From positions 1 to 64,000 of the forward strand of contig JAPSLC010000012.1 in NCBI GenBank assembly GCA_031181345.1: a stretch of 64,000 nucleotides of DNA. Reading direction: 5' to 3'. The stretch comes from Cupriavidus sp. (GTDB lineage: Bacteria; Pseudomonadota; Gammaproteobacteria; Burkholderiales; Burkholderiaceae). A program made the translations under genes and the position numbers. The stretch's first letter is position 1. Each line of letters begins with the position of its first letter. The notes under the pieces were generated by a model that was given only the letters and a program-made list of their open reading frames with translations, had not been told where the DNA came from and made no database searches. Positions 43,935 through 52,201 of this stretch are shown piece after piece.

Positions 43935-44636
43935 TTCAATGTCTCCTGTATCGTTGGCTTCTATGTCCGTTACACATCCGCTCCTGAAACAAAAAAACCC
44001 TACGCTAGTGCGCTGCCCGGCGGGGCAGACGCATCGAAACAAGAGGATGGGGCGAAGCGGGCTTGCTTAAACTGATCTGGCGGCGATGGACGACCCGGTC
44101 GAATCGTTATCCATGCATTCCTCCTTGCCGTTGGTGTCCCTCTGTTGGGGTGCCGGTTGCCATCACGGTCATCGCCCCGCTCGCATTGGGTGTGGCGATG
44201 GGTTACAAGGTATGTGATATATCAATTAAGTCAAGTGAAAGGGATGGCAGGGTTTTCACCAGCAGGGATTCATTCCGTAAATCACTATGCTGCGCCGCTT
44301 CAGATGGTTATCGCATGATTATCGAAATCAAAAAAATCTCGCTGAAAAATGGCGGAGAACGGGTATTGCGTGACACCCGGATGCAAAATGCGGTGCGGTT
44401 GCAGACGATATTCGCCGATTAAGAAATGGGCGGTCGACTTACTTCAATGCATATTGCGATAACCGCTCGATTCATTATGTATGGAGCGCGCGCTGAATAA
44501 ATGATTATCGGCAATCGATCCCGATTGCGCATCGCCGGCTTGCCGGTATCGCGGTAAATTGACGATCTTGATGGGCGCCGGCGTCCCGGTGTGCGACGCC
44601 GTCGCCCCCAAGCCTGTCTACGCAATGGAGGTGCTG
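43856..44636. other. Intergenic region, partly AT-rich (about 780 bp)
   Basis: It lies between the OFA transporter (leftward) and the glycolipid-binding protein (rightward). The half from about 44200 to 44540 is clearly richer in A/T than any neighbouring gene. It contains the palindrome TGATATATCA (44215-44224) and a repeated ATGATTATCG (44315-44324 and 44501-44510). An open frame at 44063-44422 has no ribosome site or recognisable sequence. Promoters for both flanking genes are expected here. Confidence 0.55.
44215..44224. promoter_or_regulatory. TGATATATCA palindrome in AT-rich intergenic region
   Basis: This perfect 10-bp palindrome in the AT-rich divergent region could be a regulator site. 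No local regulator gene is assigned to it. Confidence 0.3.
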
Positions 44637-45329
44637 ATGAATCTATCGAATGCCAAAACCGGCCATGTGCAATCAGCCGACGTCGAACTGGTGGCGTGGT
44701 CCTGGCTGACCCGGATGGGCCTTGACGTGGCCGCGGTGACCCGGACCCCGGACCGTGTAAGCGTCGAAGGGCGGGTACAGGCGCAGTGGGACGACGGGCC
44801 GCTCGAACTCGCCTATCGGCTCGAATGCGAGGCGGACTGGCGCTTTGTCCGGCTCGACGCCCGCACCGTGTACCGGGGCGACACGCGGACCCTCGAACTG
44901 GCCTGGGACGGCGCACAGTGGACCGACGGGCAGGGCCGACGCGACGACCTTGCCGACGCCGCCTACATCGACATCATGGCGACGCCGATCACCAATACGC
45001 TGCCGGTCTGCCACGCGAGCTGGCAACCGGGCGCGAGCCAGGTGTTCACGATGGCTTATGTCCGCCTGCCCGAACTGACGGTGGAGCCGGTACGGCAGCG
45101 CTACACCTTGCTGGCCACGGAGCCGGACGGCCGCCGCCGCTTCCTCTACGAGACCCTGGGGCCGGCAGGGGAGCGTCAGGCAGGCGCTACTGGCCTCACC
45201 GGCTATCACGGCCAGGACTCGACGTTCAGCGCCGAGCTGTTGGTCGACGCCGGCGGGCTGGTGATCGCTTATCCCCCGTATTGGGACCGGATGCCGGCGG
45301 CGCGGGCGCTGGCGGACAAGGGCATTTGA
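44637..45329 (+). CDS. Putative glycolipid-binding domain protein
   Basis: This 230-residue protein resembles the putative glycolipid-binding family (DUF1089 type). The pattern VAWSWLTRMGLDVAAV is followed by a strand-rich core with LAYRLECEADWRFVRLDART, TLELAWDGAQWTDG, DIMATPITNTLPV and LPELTVEPVRQRYTLL, which match the conserved DID...TPxTNTLP and P-L-x-V-x-P-x-x-Q-x-Y segments. The function is unproven in any organism known to me. The start at 44637 has a GGAGG site. It precedes the ECF41 sigma unit but has its own direction and spacing. Confidence 0.8.
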   Translation: MNLSNAKTGHVQSADVELVAWSWLTRMGLDVAAVTRTPDRVSVEGRVQAQWDDGPLELAYRLECEADWRFVRLDARTVYRGDTRTLELAWDGAQWTDGQGRRDDLADAAYIDIMATPITNTLPVCHASWQPGASQVFTMAYVRLPELTVEPVRQRYTLLATEPDGRRRFLYETLGPAGERQAGATGLTGYHGQDSTFSAELLVDAGGLVIAYPPYWDRMPAARALADKGI

Positions 45330-45347
45330 TCGTTCGGCGGCCAGCGG

Positions 45348-45374
45348 TGTCACAAACGCCCATGGCCAGACGTC
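45348..45374 (+). promoter_or_regulatory. ECF41-type sigma promoter
   Basis: TGTCACA (45348-45354) and CGTC (45371-45374) are separated by 16 bp, the consensus reported for promoters recognised by ECF41 sigma factors. It lies 91 bp upstream of the ECF41 sigma gene, so the sigma factor should drive its own transcription and that of the partner gene. Confidence 0.85.
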
Positions 45375-45465
45375 TTGGGTTTGACTGACTGCTACAGTGC
45401 CACGCCGGCACCGTGGCGGCGCCACGGTCGTGCCTTGGCATTGACCCTCGACGATATGGAACGCG

Positions 45466-46404
45466 ATGACCCGCCCACCCGATACCCGCGATCGGCCTGG
45501 CCACGCCACCACGGCCGCGCCAGACGATCCCGCCACGCTGACCTTCGCTCGGCTGCGCCCGCGGCTGCACGGCATCGCCTACCGGATGCTGGGCACCGTC
45601 GCGGAAGCCGAGGATGTGGTGCAGGACGCCTGGCTGCGCTGGCATGAGGCCGACCGCGGCAGCATCGCCAACGCCGAGGCCTGGCTGGTCACCGTCACCT
45701 CGCGCTTGTCGATCGACCGGCTGCGCGTGGCGAAGACCCAGCGCGAACACTACGCCGGCATCTGGCTTCCCGAACCGGAACTGACCGATTCCCCCGCCAC
45801 CCCCGAGCAGTTGACCGAGCGGGCCGACGATCTGTCGGTGGCGTTCCTGGTGCTGCTCGAGCGGCTGACCCCGGAGGCGCGCGCGGCCTTCCTGCTGCGC
45901 GAGGTGTTCGACGCGGACTATGCGGACGTCGCCCGCGCGATCGGCAAGAGCGAGGCCGCCTGCCGCCAGCTGGTCAGCCGCGCCAAGGTCCAGCTGCGCG
46001 ACGAGCGGCCACGTTTCGCCGTCCCGCGCGAGACGCATCTGCGTCTGCTGCAGGGCTTTGCCCAGGCGATGGAGCGCGGCGACATGGAAGCCTTGCAGGC
46101 GATGCTGGCCGAGGACGCCGAACTGATCGGCGACGGCGGCGGCAAGGTGCCGAGCTTCCCCAAGCCGCTGGTCGGCGGCTGGCGCATCGCCAAGGTGTTC
46201 GCGATGAGCGCGCAGCGCCCCGGTACGGCGGTACGCGTCGAGCTGGCGCTGCTCAATGGCGACTGGGCCTTGCTGCGCTTTGTCGACGGTCAGCTCGAAT
46301 CGGCGCAGTGCTACGAGACCGACGGCGAGCGCATCGTCCGCATTCACGCCCAGCGCAATCCCGACAAGCTGCTGCGCATCGCGCTCGCGCGCGGTGCCTG
46401 CTGA
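45466..46404 (+). CDS. ECF41-family RNA polymerase sigma factor
   Basis: This 312-residue sigma factor has region 2 (LHGIAYRMLGTVAEAEDVVQDAWLRW), region 4 (LTPEARAAFLLREVFDADYADVA and ACRQLVSRAKVQLR), and a C-terminal SnoaL-like domain of about 110 residues. That domain carries both ECF41 hallmarks, DGGGKV and NPDKL. In studied ECF41 proteins the C-terminal domain replaces an anti-sigma factor and modulates activity directly. The preceding promoter matches the ECF41 consensus. The gene is followed by an AhpD-like partner, the usual association. Confidence 0.93.
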   Translation: MTRPPDTRDRPGHATTAAPDDPATLTFARLRPRLHGIAYRMLGTVAEAEDVVQDAWLRWHEADRGSIANAEAWLVTVTSRLSIDRLRVAKTQREHYAGIWLPEPELTDSPATPEQLTERADDLSVAFLVLLERLTPEARAAFLLREVFDADYADVARAIGKSEAACRQLVSRAKVQLRDERPRFAVPRETHLRLLQGFAQAMERGDMEALQAMLAEDAELIGDGGGKVPSFPKPLVGGWRIAKVFAMSAQRPGTAVRVELALLNGDWALLRFVDGQLESAQCYETDGERIVRIHAQRNPDKLLRIALARGAC

Positions 46405-46508
46405 GCGCCTGCATGTTCGTTTGCTTCAGGGGCGTGTGGCCGCTGGCCGCCGCCGTGATCACCGCCGCGCTCCCCCCGGTGCGCACCCATTTGGACCAGG
46501 AGAAAGCC

Positions 46509-46988
46509 ATGACCCAACGCATCAACTACATCCAGCAATCGCCCGAGCTGTTCAAGGCCTATCTGAACTTCAGCAACGCGGTCGCCGGCGGCGGCATCGA
46601 GCGATCGCTGCTCGATCTGGTGTCGATCCGTGCCTCGCAGCTCAATGGCTGCGCGTTCTGCGTCGACATGCACGTCAAGGAAGCCAAGATGCACGGCGAG
46701 CGCGAGCTGCGCCTCTACCATGTCGCCATCTGGCGCGAATCGACGCTGTTCTCGCCGCGCGAGCGCGCGGCGCTGGAATGGACCGAGACGCTGACGCAGC
46801 TGCCGCCGCATGGCGTGCCCGACGACGTCTACGAGCGCGTGCGGGCCCAGTTGTCGGAGAAGGAACTGTCCGACCTGACCTTCGCGGTGATGGGCATCAA
46901 CGGCTGGAACCGCGCCAACGTCGCGTTCCGCACGGTGCCCGGTTCGGCGGACAAGGTGTTCGGGTTGGACAAGGCCGGGCTGGAATAA
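46509..46988 (+). CDS. AhpD/carboxymuconolactone-decarboxylase-like protein, ECF41 partner
   Basis: This 159-residue all-helical protein has the CxxC motif in NGCAFCVDMHVKEA and the surrounding helix seen in alkylhydroperoxidase D-like and carboxymuconolactone decarboxylase (CMD) proteins. These reduce peroxides or hold an active-site disulfide. The CMD type is one of the three protein classes (CMD, oxidoreductase, epimerase) linked to ECF41 sigma factors and is often their main target. A good site (AGGAGaaagccATG) supports the start at 46509. Expression from the ECF41 promoter upstream is likely. Confidence 0.88.
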   Translation: MTQRINYIQQSPELFKAYLNFSNAVAGGGIERSLLDLVSIRASQLNGCAFCVDMHVKEAKMHGERELRLYHVAIWRESTLFSPRERAALEWTETLTQLPPHGVPDDVYERVRAQLSEKELSDLTFAVMGINGWNRANVAFRTVPGSADKVFGLDKAGLE

Positions 46989-47018
46989 CGGCCCGCCGAC
47001 CACACTGGCAAATCGATC

Positions 47019-47089
47019 CGTCGTCCCCGCGCAGGCGGGGACCCAGCGACTTCAAAAGACACTGGGCTCCCGCCTGCGCGGGAACGACG
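47019..47089. repeat. Dispersed palindromic (REP-like) repeat, copy 2
   Basis: Two arms of about 28 bp (47019-47046 and 47062-47089) are near-perfect inverted copies around the centre CGACTTCAAAAGACA, and each arm itself contains a smaller hairpin (for example gtccccgc/gcggggac). It lies between the convergent AhpD-like and chemoreceptor genes, as copy 1 does between two other convergent genes. Confidence 0.9.
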
Positions 47090-47109
47090 TGATGATGCGC
47101 AGGAGACCC

Positions 47110-48909
47110 TCAAGCCAGCCGGAACAAGCCCACCGCCCCGGCCAGCTTGTTGGCCTGCGCCTGCAGCGCCGACGCGGCTGCCGACGATTGCTCCACCAGC
47201 GCGGCGTTCTGCTGCACCATCTCGTCGAGCTGGCCGACCGCCTGGTTGACCTCCTGAATGCCGCGCGTCTGCTCGACCGCGGCATTGGAAATCTCCGAGA
47301 TCACGGTGCTGACCTGCGAGACGTTGCCGACGATTGCCGTCATCGTCTCGCCCGCCTTGCGCACCTGGCCCGAGCCCGAGGCCACCTCGCCGACGGTCGA
47401 TTCGATCAGCGTCTTGATCTCCTTGGCGGCCTGCGCGCTGCGCTGGGCCAATCCCCGCACCTCGCCCGCGACCACCGCGAAGCCGCGGCCCTGATCCCCG
47501 GCGCGCGCCGCTTCCACGGCCGCGTTCAGCGCCAGGATATTGGTCTGGAAGGCGATGCCCTCGATCACGCCGATGATGTCGGAGACCTTGGCCGAGGCGT
47601 GCTCGATCTTGTCCATCGTGCCGATGACCTCGCCGATCACCACGCCGCCTTCGGAGGCGATCCGCGACGCGGCGATGGCGGAATCGTCCGCCTGCTTGGC
47701 CGACGTCGCCGATTGCGCGACGGTGGCAGTGATCTGCTCCATCGACGCGGCGGTCTGCTGCAGGCTGGCCGCCGCCGACTCGGTGCGCTGCGACAGATCC
47801 AGATTGCCCGCGGCGATCTCGTCGGCCGCGTGGCGCACCGATTCGCTGGCATCGCGGATCTGCCGCATCACCGTGCACAGCTTGTCGACGAAGGTATTGA
47901 ACGCCCGCGCGATCTGCGCGACCTCGTCCTTGCCGTCGGCCGGCAGGCGGCGCGTCAGATCGCCATCGGCCGAACCGATCGCGTCCATCACGTCGCGCAC
48001 TTGCGACAGGCGGCGGAACGAGGCCGCCGTCGCCATGCCGGCCAGCGCCGCGGCGATCAGGGCGATGACGACGAGCGTCAGCGCGGACGCCATCAGCACC
48101 GAGCGCATGCCCGCGGTCGCTTCGGTCTTGTCCAGCGCGATCACCGCAATCCAGTCGGTGTTCGGAATCGCGCGGGCGCGCAGCAGCTTGGCGGCGCCGC
48201 CGACCTGCACTTCGGTCGGCGCGGCGGCCGTCAGCAGCGCGGCCAGTTGTGCGGCGTCCAGGCCCGGCACGAGATCGGCGACGGGCCTGAGCGTCAGCTT
48301 GTCGTCGGGATGCGCGACGATCAGCCCCGCCTGCGTGACCAGCATGCCGAAGCTCGACGGCGTCGGGTGGATCGCCTTGACGTTGGCGATCACGCGGTCC
48401 ATCGCCACGTCGCCCGACACCACCGCCTTGACGCCGCCGTCGGCGACGACGGGCGCGGCGAAGGCCACCACCAGCTTGCCGCTGCCCGCATCGACATAGG
48501 GCGGCGTCACCACCGGCTTGCCGGCCGCGGCCGCTTGTCGATACCAGGGACGGCCGGTCGGATCGTAGCCGGGCGGAATCCCGGTCGGATTGGAGAACAT
48601 CGCGCGCTTGTCGTCATAGCCGACATAGACGTTGACGAAGCCGCCGGCGTCCGCGACCTGTTTCAGCGCAGCCGACGGATCGGCCTGCAGCACCGCTTCG
48701 CGCAGCGAGGCGATCATCCGGCCATGGCCGTCGACCCAGTCGGCGATCGCGCCGGCATGGCCGGCCTGCAGGGCGGTCAGCGAGCTGTCGATCGCCGTGT
48801 CGTTGTACGAGTCGGCGACCACGTAGTTGATGGCGGCATTGACCGCGAGCGCGGCCACGACGATGCCCACGCACAGTGCGACGATGCGCGAGCGGATTGA
48901 AGAGAACAT
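47110..48909 (-). CDS. Methyl-accepting chemotaxis protein with dCache sensor
   Basis: This 599-residue receptor has an N-terminal membrane helix (about 8-30), a periplasmic dCache-like sensor domain (about 40-265, with [20 protein letters not shown] typical of Cache domains), a second helix (about 270-300), a HAMP linker and the methyl-accepting domain. The conserved signalling tip is [20 protein letters not shown], then [20 protein letters not shown]. Cache sensors of this kind usually bind amino acids or organic acids. No C-terminal NWETF-like pentapeptide is present. Start at 48909; 48924 and 48987 are also open in frame. Confidence 0.92.
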   Translation of the reverse strand: MFSSIRSRIVALCVGIVVAALAVNAAINYVVADSYNDTAIDSSLTALQAGHAGAIADWVDGHGRMIASLREAVLQADPSAALKQVADAGGFVNVYVGYDDKRAMFSNPTGIPPGYDPTGRPWYRQAAAAGKPVVTPPYVDAGSGKLVVAFAAPVVADGGVKAVVSGDVAMDRVIANVKAIHPTPSSFGMLVTQAGLIVAHPDDKLTLRPVADLVPGLDAAQLAALLTAAAPTEVQVGGAAKLLRARAIPNTDWIAVIALDKTEATAGMRSVLMASALTLVVIALIAAALAGMATAASFRRLSQVRDVMDAIGSADGDLTRRLPADGKDEVAQIARAFNTFVDKLCTVMRQIRDASESVRHAADEIAAGNLDLSQRTESAAASLQQTAASMEQITATVAQSATSAKQADDSAIAASRIASEGGVVIGEVIGTMDKIEHASAKVSDIIGVIEGIAFQTNILALNAAVEAARAGDQGRGFAVVAGEVRGLAQRSAQAAKEIKTLIESTVGEVASGSGQVRKAGETMTAIVGNVSQVSTVISEISNAAVEQTRGIQEVNQAVGQLDEMVQQNAALVEQSSAAASALQAQANKLAGAVGLFRLA

Positions 48910-49500
48910 ACAGAGCGATTCCATGAAGAGAAGCGCCGACGCAAGGGGAACGCGGGCCGGTCCCCGGGGACGCTCGCGGCGGCGCATGCGCGGCTAACGG
49001 CCGGGTTCGGCCGATATTCACCCTCGGCTTGACAGGGGATTGGTCGATGTGATCCATAAGGCTGGCGGACCCGATGGGCGACGGTCATTCCAACGGTCAT
49101 TCGGGCGGCGCGACGCTTGCCTCCCGCCGCACTCCCCCTGGCGGGGGGAGTGTGCCGATGCACTTTGCGAATACAATCCAGGGTTCGAAAATCAAAAGAA
49201 ATACGGGTAAGGTCAACACAGGGGAGCGTCATCTTGCGACCGACATCGACACGGGTTCGGTCGCTCGGCAGCCGCGCCATCGCGATACGCGCGTGAGCCA
49301 GGGCCCGCGGCGCAAGCCGCGGCCGGCGCGCTGCCTTCGGAAGCCTCAAGGTCTACGCAAAGGCGTCGATAACCGCTAGCAGCGGCCAACCGGCTTCCTC
49401 ATCCGCATCAATCCGTTTCGGCTAACGGCAACCAGGGCCGGGCGCCTTCGTGCGTCCGTGGGCCACTGCGCGCCGTCGGCCGGACTATCCGTCACCTCGC
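48910..49500. other. Divergent intergenic region between chemoreceptor and aryl polyene operon
   Basis: About 590 bp without a convincing gene. It contains a TTGACA box (49029-49034) with only a weak -10, a TACAAT hexamer at 49172-49177, a short direct repeat (acggtcattc twice near 49081-49103) and a strong hairpin at 49130-49152. The start site of the aryl polyene transcript probably lies here. Confidence 0.5.
49130..49152. promoter_or_regulatory. GC-rich hairpin upstream of the aryl polyene operon
   Basis: CACTCCCCC pairs with GGGGGAGTG across the loop tggc plus one G. As both flanking genes point away, it cannot be their terminator. It could be a regulatory stem in the operon leader or a protein site. 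Confidence 0.4.
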
Positions 49501-50265
49501 ATGGCATGTGAATTCGCAATCCGCGGCTGGGCCGCGTGCGCGCCGCAATTGCATACCGCCCAGCAATGGGAGGCATGGAGCCGCGCGCCCTGGCTGCCGC
49601 TGGAAGGCGAGGTGCCGCCGGTGGCCGGCATGGCGCCGATGCTGCGGCGCAGGCTTGGCGCGCTGGGCCGCGTGGCGCTGCATGCCGCCTACGCAGCCGA
49701 CGCACCCGCGGATAGTCCGATGGTCTTCGCTTCGCGCCATGGCGAACTATCGCGCTCCGCGCTGATGCTCGAGGAGCTGGCCGCCGGCGCGCCGCTGTCG
49801 CCGACCAGCTTCGGCTTGTCGGTCCACAACGCGATCGGCGCGCTGTATTCGATCGATCAGCGGCGCCCGGCCGTGCTGCAGGCGATCGCCGCCGGCAGCG
49901 AGACCGCCGAGGCCGCACTGGTCGAGGCCTGCGGCTTGCTGGCCGAGGGCCACGAGGAAGTGCTGGTGGTGTGCTACGACGCGCCGCTGCCGCCGTCCCA
50001 CGCGATGCACGCCGACGAGCCGGACGCGCTGTACGCCTGGGCCTGGCGCATCGCAGCGCCGCGCGCGGATGCACCGCGCTGGACGCTGACATGCGGCGCG
50101 GATGACGCGGTCGAGGCCGGAGATGGCCTCGATGTCGGGGCGCAGTGCGATGCCGGCGTGCCGCTGCCGCATGGGCTGGCGGTGCTGCGCTTCATGCTGG
50201 CGCGGTCCGCGTCGCTGCGCCATCGTGGCGGCGGCCGTAGCTGGACCTGGCGTCGCCATGGTTGA
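49501..50265 (+). CDS. apeC: Aryl polyene chain-length-factor-like ketosynthase subunit
   Basis: This 254-residue protein of the beta-ketoacyl-synthase-like N-terminal type is found in aryl polyene clusters. It lacks a normal active-site cysteine motif. Recognisable stretches include FASRHGELSRSALMLEELAA, GAPLSPTSFGLSVHNAIGALYSI and EEVLVVCYDAPLP. In aryl polyene systems such a subunit pairs with a true ketosynthase as a chain-length factor. It is the first gene of the operon; the next gene begins 8 bp before its stop. Start at ATG 49501. Confidence 0.85.
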   Translation: MACEFAIRGWAACAPQLHTAQQWEAWSRAPWLPLEGEVPPVAGMAPMLRRRLGALGRVALHAAYAADAPADSPMVFASRHGELSRSALMLEELAAGAPLSPTSFGLSVHNAIGALYSIDQRRPAVLQAIAAGSETAEAALVEACGLLAEGHEEVLVVCYDAPLPPSHAMHADEPDALYAWAWRIAAPRADAPRWTLTCGADDAVEAGDGLDVGAQCDAGVPLPHGLAVLRFMLARSASLRHRGGGRSWTWRRHG

Positions 50266-51034
50266 GCGACTCGACCGCGGCTGGCGCATCTGTGCGACCG
50301 GCATCTGCTTCGCCTGCTTCGGCGTCGGCGGACTGGCGCTGCGCGTGCTGGTGTTCCCGCTGCTGTCGCTGCTGCTGCGGCCCGCGCCGGTGTGCCAGCG
50401 CGCCTGCAAGGACCTGATTCACCATGTGTTCCGGCTGTTCGTCTGGCTGATGGCCGGCGTCGGCGTGATCCGCTACGAAGTGCGCCATGCCGAGCGCCTG
50501 CGCCGTTCCGGCTTGCTGATCGTGGCCAACCATCCGTCGCTGATCGACGTGGTGTTGCTGATCTCGCTGGTGCGGCGCGCCGACTGCGTGGTCAAGGCGG
50601 CGCTGATGCGCAATCCGTTTACGCGCGGTCCGGTGCGCGCGACCGGCTATGTCTGCAACGACGCGGGCCCCGGCATGGTCGATGCATGCATTGCCTCGCT
50701 GCGCGCGGGCAATAACCTGGTCATCTTCCCCGAGGGCACGCGCACCGAGCCGCGCGGCCTGCCGCGCCTGCAGCGTGGCGCCGCCAATATCGCCGTGCGG
50801 GGCGGGTTTGCGTTGACGCCGGTCACGATCCGCTGCACGCCGCCGACCCTGACCAAGGGGGAGAAGTGGTACCGGGTACCGGTGCGGCGCCCACGGTTCG
50901 TGATCGAGGTGCACGAGGACGTGCCCGTCGATCGCTGGGTCGCGCCCGATACCGAGCCGATGCAGGCCGTGCGCGACGTGACGCGCGCGTTGGCAGAATT
51001 CTTTATCCAGGAGGTACGCCGTGAAGGCGCTTGA
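50258..51034 (+). CDS. apeD: 1-acyl-glycerol-3-phosphate-type acyltransferase of the aryl polyene cluster
   Basis: This 258-residue PlsC-fold acyltransferase has an N-terminal membrane segment (about 12-40) and the motifs NHPSLIDVV (the NHx4D-type box) and FPEGTRTE. It transfers an acyl group from ACP or CoA to a glycerol-type hydroxyl. In aryl polyene clusters it is thought to help attach the polyene chain to a lipid or glycerol anchor in the membrane. It overlaps both neighbours, so it is tightly coupled. Confidence 0.87.
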   Translation: MVERLDRGWRICATGICFACFGVGGLALRVLVFPLLSLLLRPAPVCQRACKDLIHHVFRLFVWLMAGVGVIRYEVRHAERLRRSGLLIVANHPSLIDVVLLISLVRRADCVVKAALMRNPFTRGPVRATGYVCNDAGPGMVDACIASLRAGNNLVIFPEGTRTEPRGLPRLQRGAANIAVRGGFALTPVTIRCTPPTLTKGEKWYRVPVRRPRFVIEVHEDVPVDRWVAPDTEPMQAVRDVTRALAEFFIQEVRREGA

Positions 51035-51290
51035 ACAAGAAATCAAGGAATTGATCGTGGCCTCGCTGTCGCTGGAGGACATCCGCCCCGCGGACATCGA
51101 CAGCGAGGCGACGCTGTTCGTCGAGGGCCTGGGCCTGGACTCGATCGACTCGCTCGAACTCGGGCTGGCGGTGCAGAAGCGCTACGGCGTGGCGATGAGC
51201 GGCGACAAGGAGGAGATGCGCAAGCACTTCGCCAGCGTTGCGGCGCTGGCGCGCTTCGTCGCGGCCCAGCGTACGCCGCAGCCGGCCTGA
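51021..51290 (+). CDS. apeE: Acyl carrier protein 1 of the aryl polyene cluster
   Basis: This 89-residue acyl carrier protein has the phosphopantetheine serine in LGLDSIDSLEL (Ser41). It overlaps the acyltransferase gene by 14 bp. In the E. coli system one of the two carrier proteins takes the aryl starter from the ligase and the other carries extender units; I cannot say which is which from sequence alone. Confidence 0.92.
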   Translation: MKALEQEIKELIVASLSLEDIRPADIDSEATLFVEGLGLDSIDSLELGLAVQKRYGVAMSGDKEEMRKHFASVAALARFVAAQRTPQPA

Positions 51291-51352
51291 GGCAGTCGTT
51301 GCGAAGCCCCGGTTCAATCCCTATTCCCTCCGAAGACATCAAGCCAAAGATC

Positions 51353-51619
51353 ATGACTCACGAAGAAATTTTCGCGCGCGTGGCGGCGGTCCTGGAAGAG
51401 ACGTTCGAGATCGATGCCGAGCGCATCCGTCCCGAGGCGCGCCTGTACGAGGACCTGGACATCGACAGCATCGATGCGGTCGATCTGCTGGTCAAGCTCA
51501 AGCCGATGCTGAACAAGCCGCTCAAGCCCGAGCAGTTCAAGTCGGTACGCACGGTGCAGGACGTGGTGGCGGCGCTCGCGCTGCTGATCGACGCCTCGCC
51601 CACGCCGGCCGAGGTGTGA
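51353..51619 (+). CDS. apeF: Acyl carrier protein 2 of the aryl polyene cluster
   Basis: This is an 88-residue acyl carrier protein with serine 39 in LYEDLDIDSIDAVDL. It differs clearly from the first carrier protein, so the two are not a recent duplication and likely serve separate roles. A 62-bp gap, wide for this operon, precedes it and could hold a processing site or secondary promoter. Confidence 0.92.
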   Translation: MTHEEIFARVAAVLEETFEIDAERIRPEARLYEDLDIDSIDAVDLLVKLKPMLNKPLKPEQFKSVRTVQDVVAALALLIDASPTPAEV

Positions 51620-51625
51620 CGCGCG

Positions 51626-52201
51626 ATGGCAGGCGGCACCGGCTGGCGCCTCTCGCCACGCATGCTGCTGGCGGGGGCGGCCACGCTGCTCTATCCGCTG
51701 ATCGTCTACGCGGGGCTGCGCCATGCGTCGCCGCGCGTGATGGCGATTGCGCTGGTCGCCGTGGCGCTGCTGCGCGCCGGCACGCTGCGCGGCAAGCCGG
51801 CCTGGATGGCCATGGTGGCCGCCGCGCTGTTGCTGGCCGCCGCGGTGTTCCTGTCCGGCGAGACGCTGCCGCTGAAGCTGTATCCCGCGCTCGTCAATGG
51901 CGTGATGCTGGCCGTGTTCGGCTGGAGTCTGCTGCACCCGCCCACGGTGGTCGAGCGCCTCGCGCGTCTGCGCGAGCCGGATCTGCCGCCCAGCGGCGTC
52001 GCCTATACGCGCCGCGTGACCGTCGCCTGGTGCCTGTTCTTCGTCTTCAACGGTGCGCTGGCACTCGCCACGGCGTGGTGGGCCAGCGACGCAGTCTGGG
52101 CGCTGTACAACGGCGGCATCGCCTACCTGCTGATCGGGCTGATGTTTGCCGGCGAATGGCTGGTGCGAAAGCGCGTGCTGGCAAGGAAGCATGATGACTG
52201 A
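51626..52201 (+). CDS. apeG: Integral membrane protein of the aryl polyene cluster (COG4648 type)
   Basis: This 191-residue membrane protein has about five or six hydrophobic segments. It contains LLYPLIVYAGL, LKLYPALVNGVMLAVFGWSL and LFFVFNGALALATAWWASDA. Such COG4648-type proteins occur only beside aryl polyene-like genes, and their biochemical role is not known; a function in anchoring or moving the polyene at the inner membrane is inference. It lies 6 bp after the second carrier protein and overlaps the ligase start. Confidence 0.85.
   Translation: MAGGTGWRLSPRMLLAGAATLLYPLIVYAGLRHASPRVMAIALVAVALLRAGTLRGKPAWMAMVAAALLLAAAVFLSGETLPLKLYPALVNGVMLAVFGWSLLHPPTVVERLARLREPDLPPSGVAYTRRVTVAWCLFFVFNGALALATAWWASDAVWALYNGGIAYLLIGLMFAGEWLVRKRVLARKHDD

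Noticed and set aside
44063..44422. Possible 119-residue protein in the AT-rich intergenic region
   Set aside because: No ribosome site, no recognisable sequence, atypical codon use and a Cys/Pro/Arg-rich start; treated as non-coding.
49074..49379. Possible 101-residue protein before the aryl polyene operon
   Set aside because: It runs through the strong hairpin, has no ribosome site and resembles nothing known to me.
48910..49500. TTGACA at 49029 as a firm sigma-70 promoter for the aryl polyene operon
   Set aside because: No good -10 at 16-18 bp; kept only as a weak candidate in the intergenic description.
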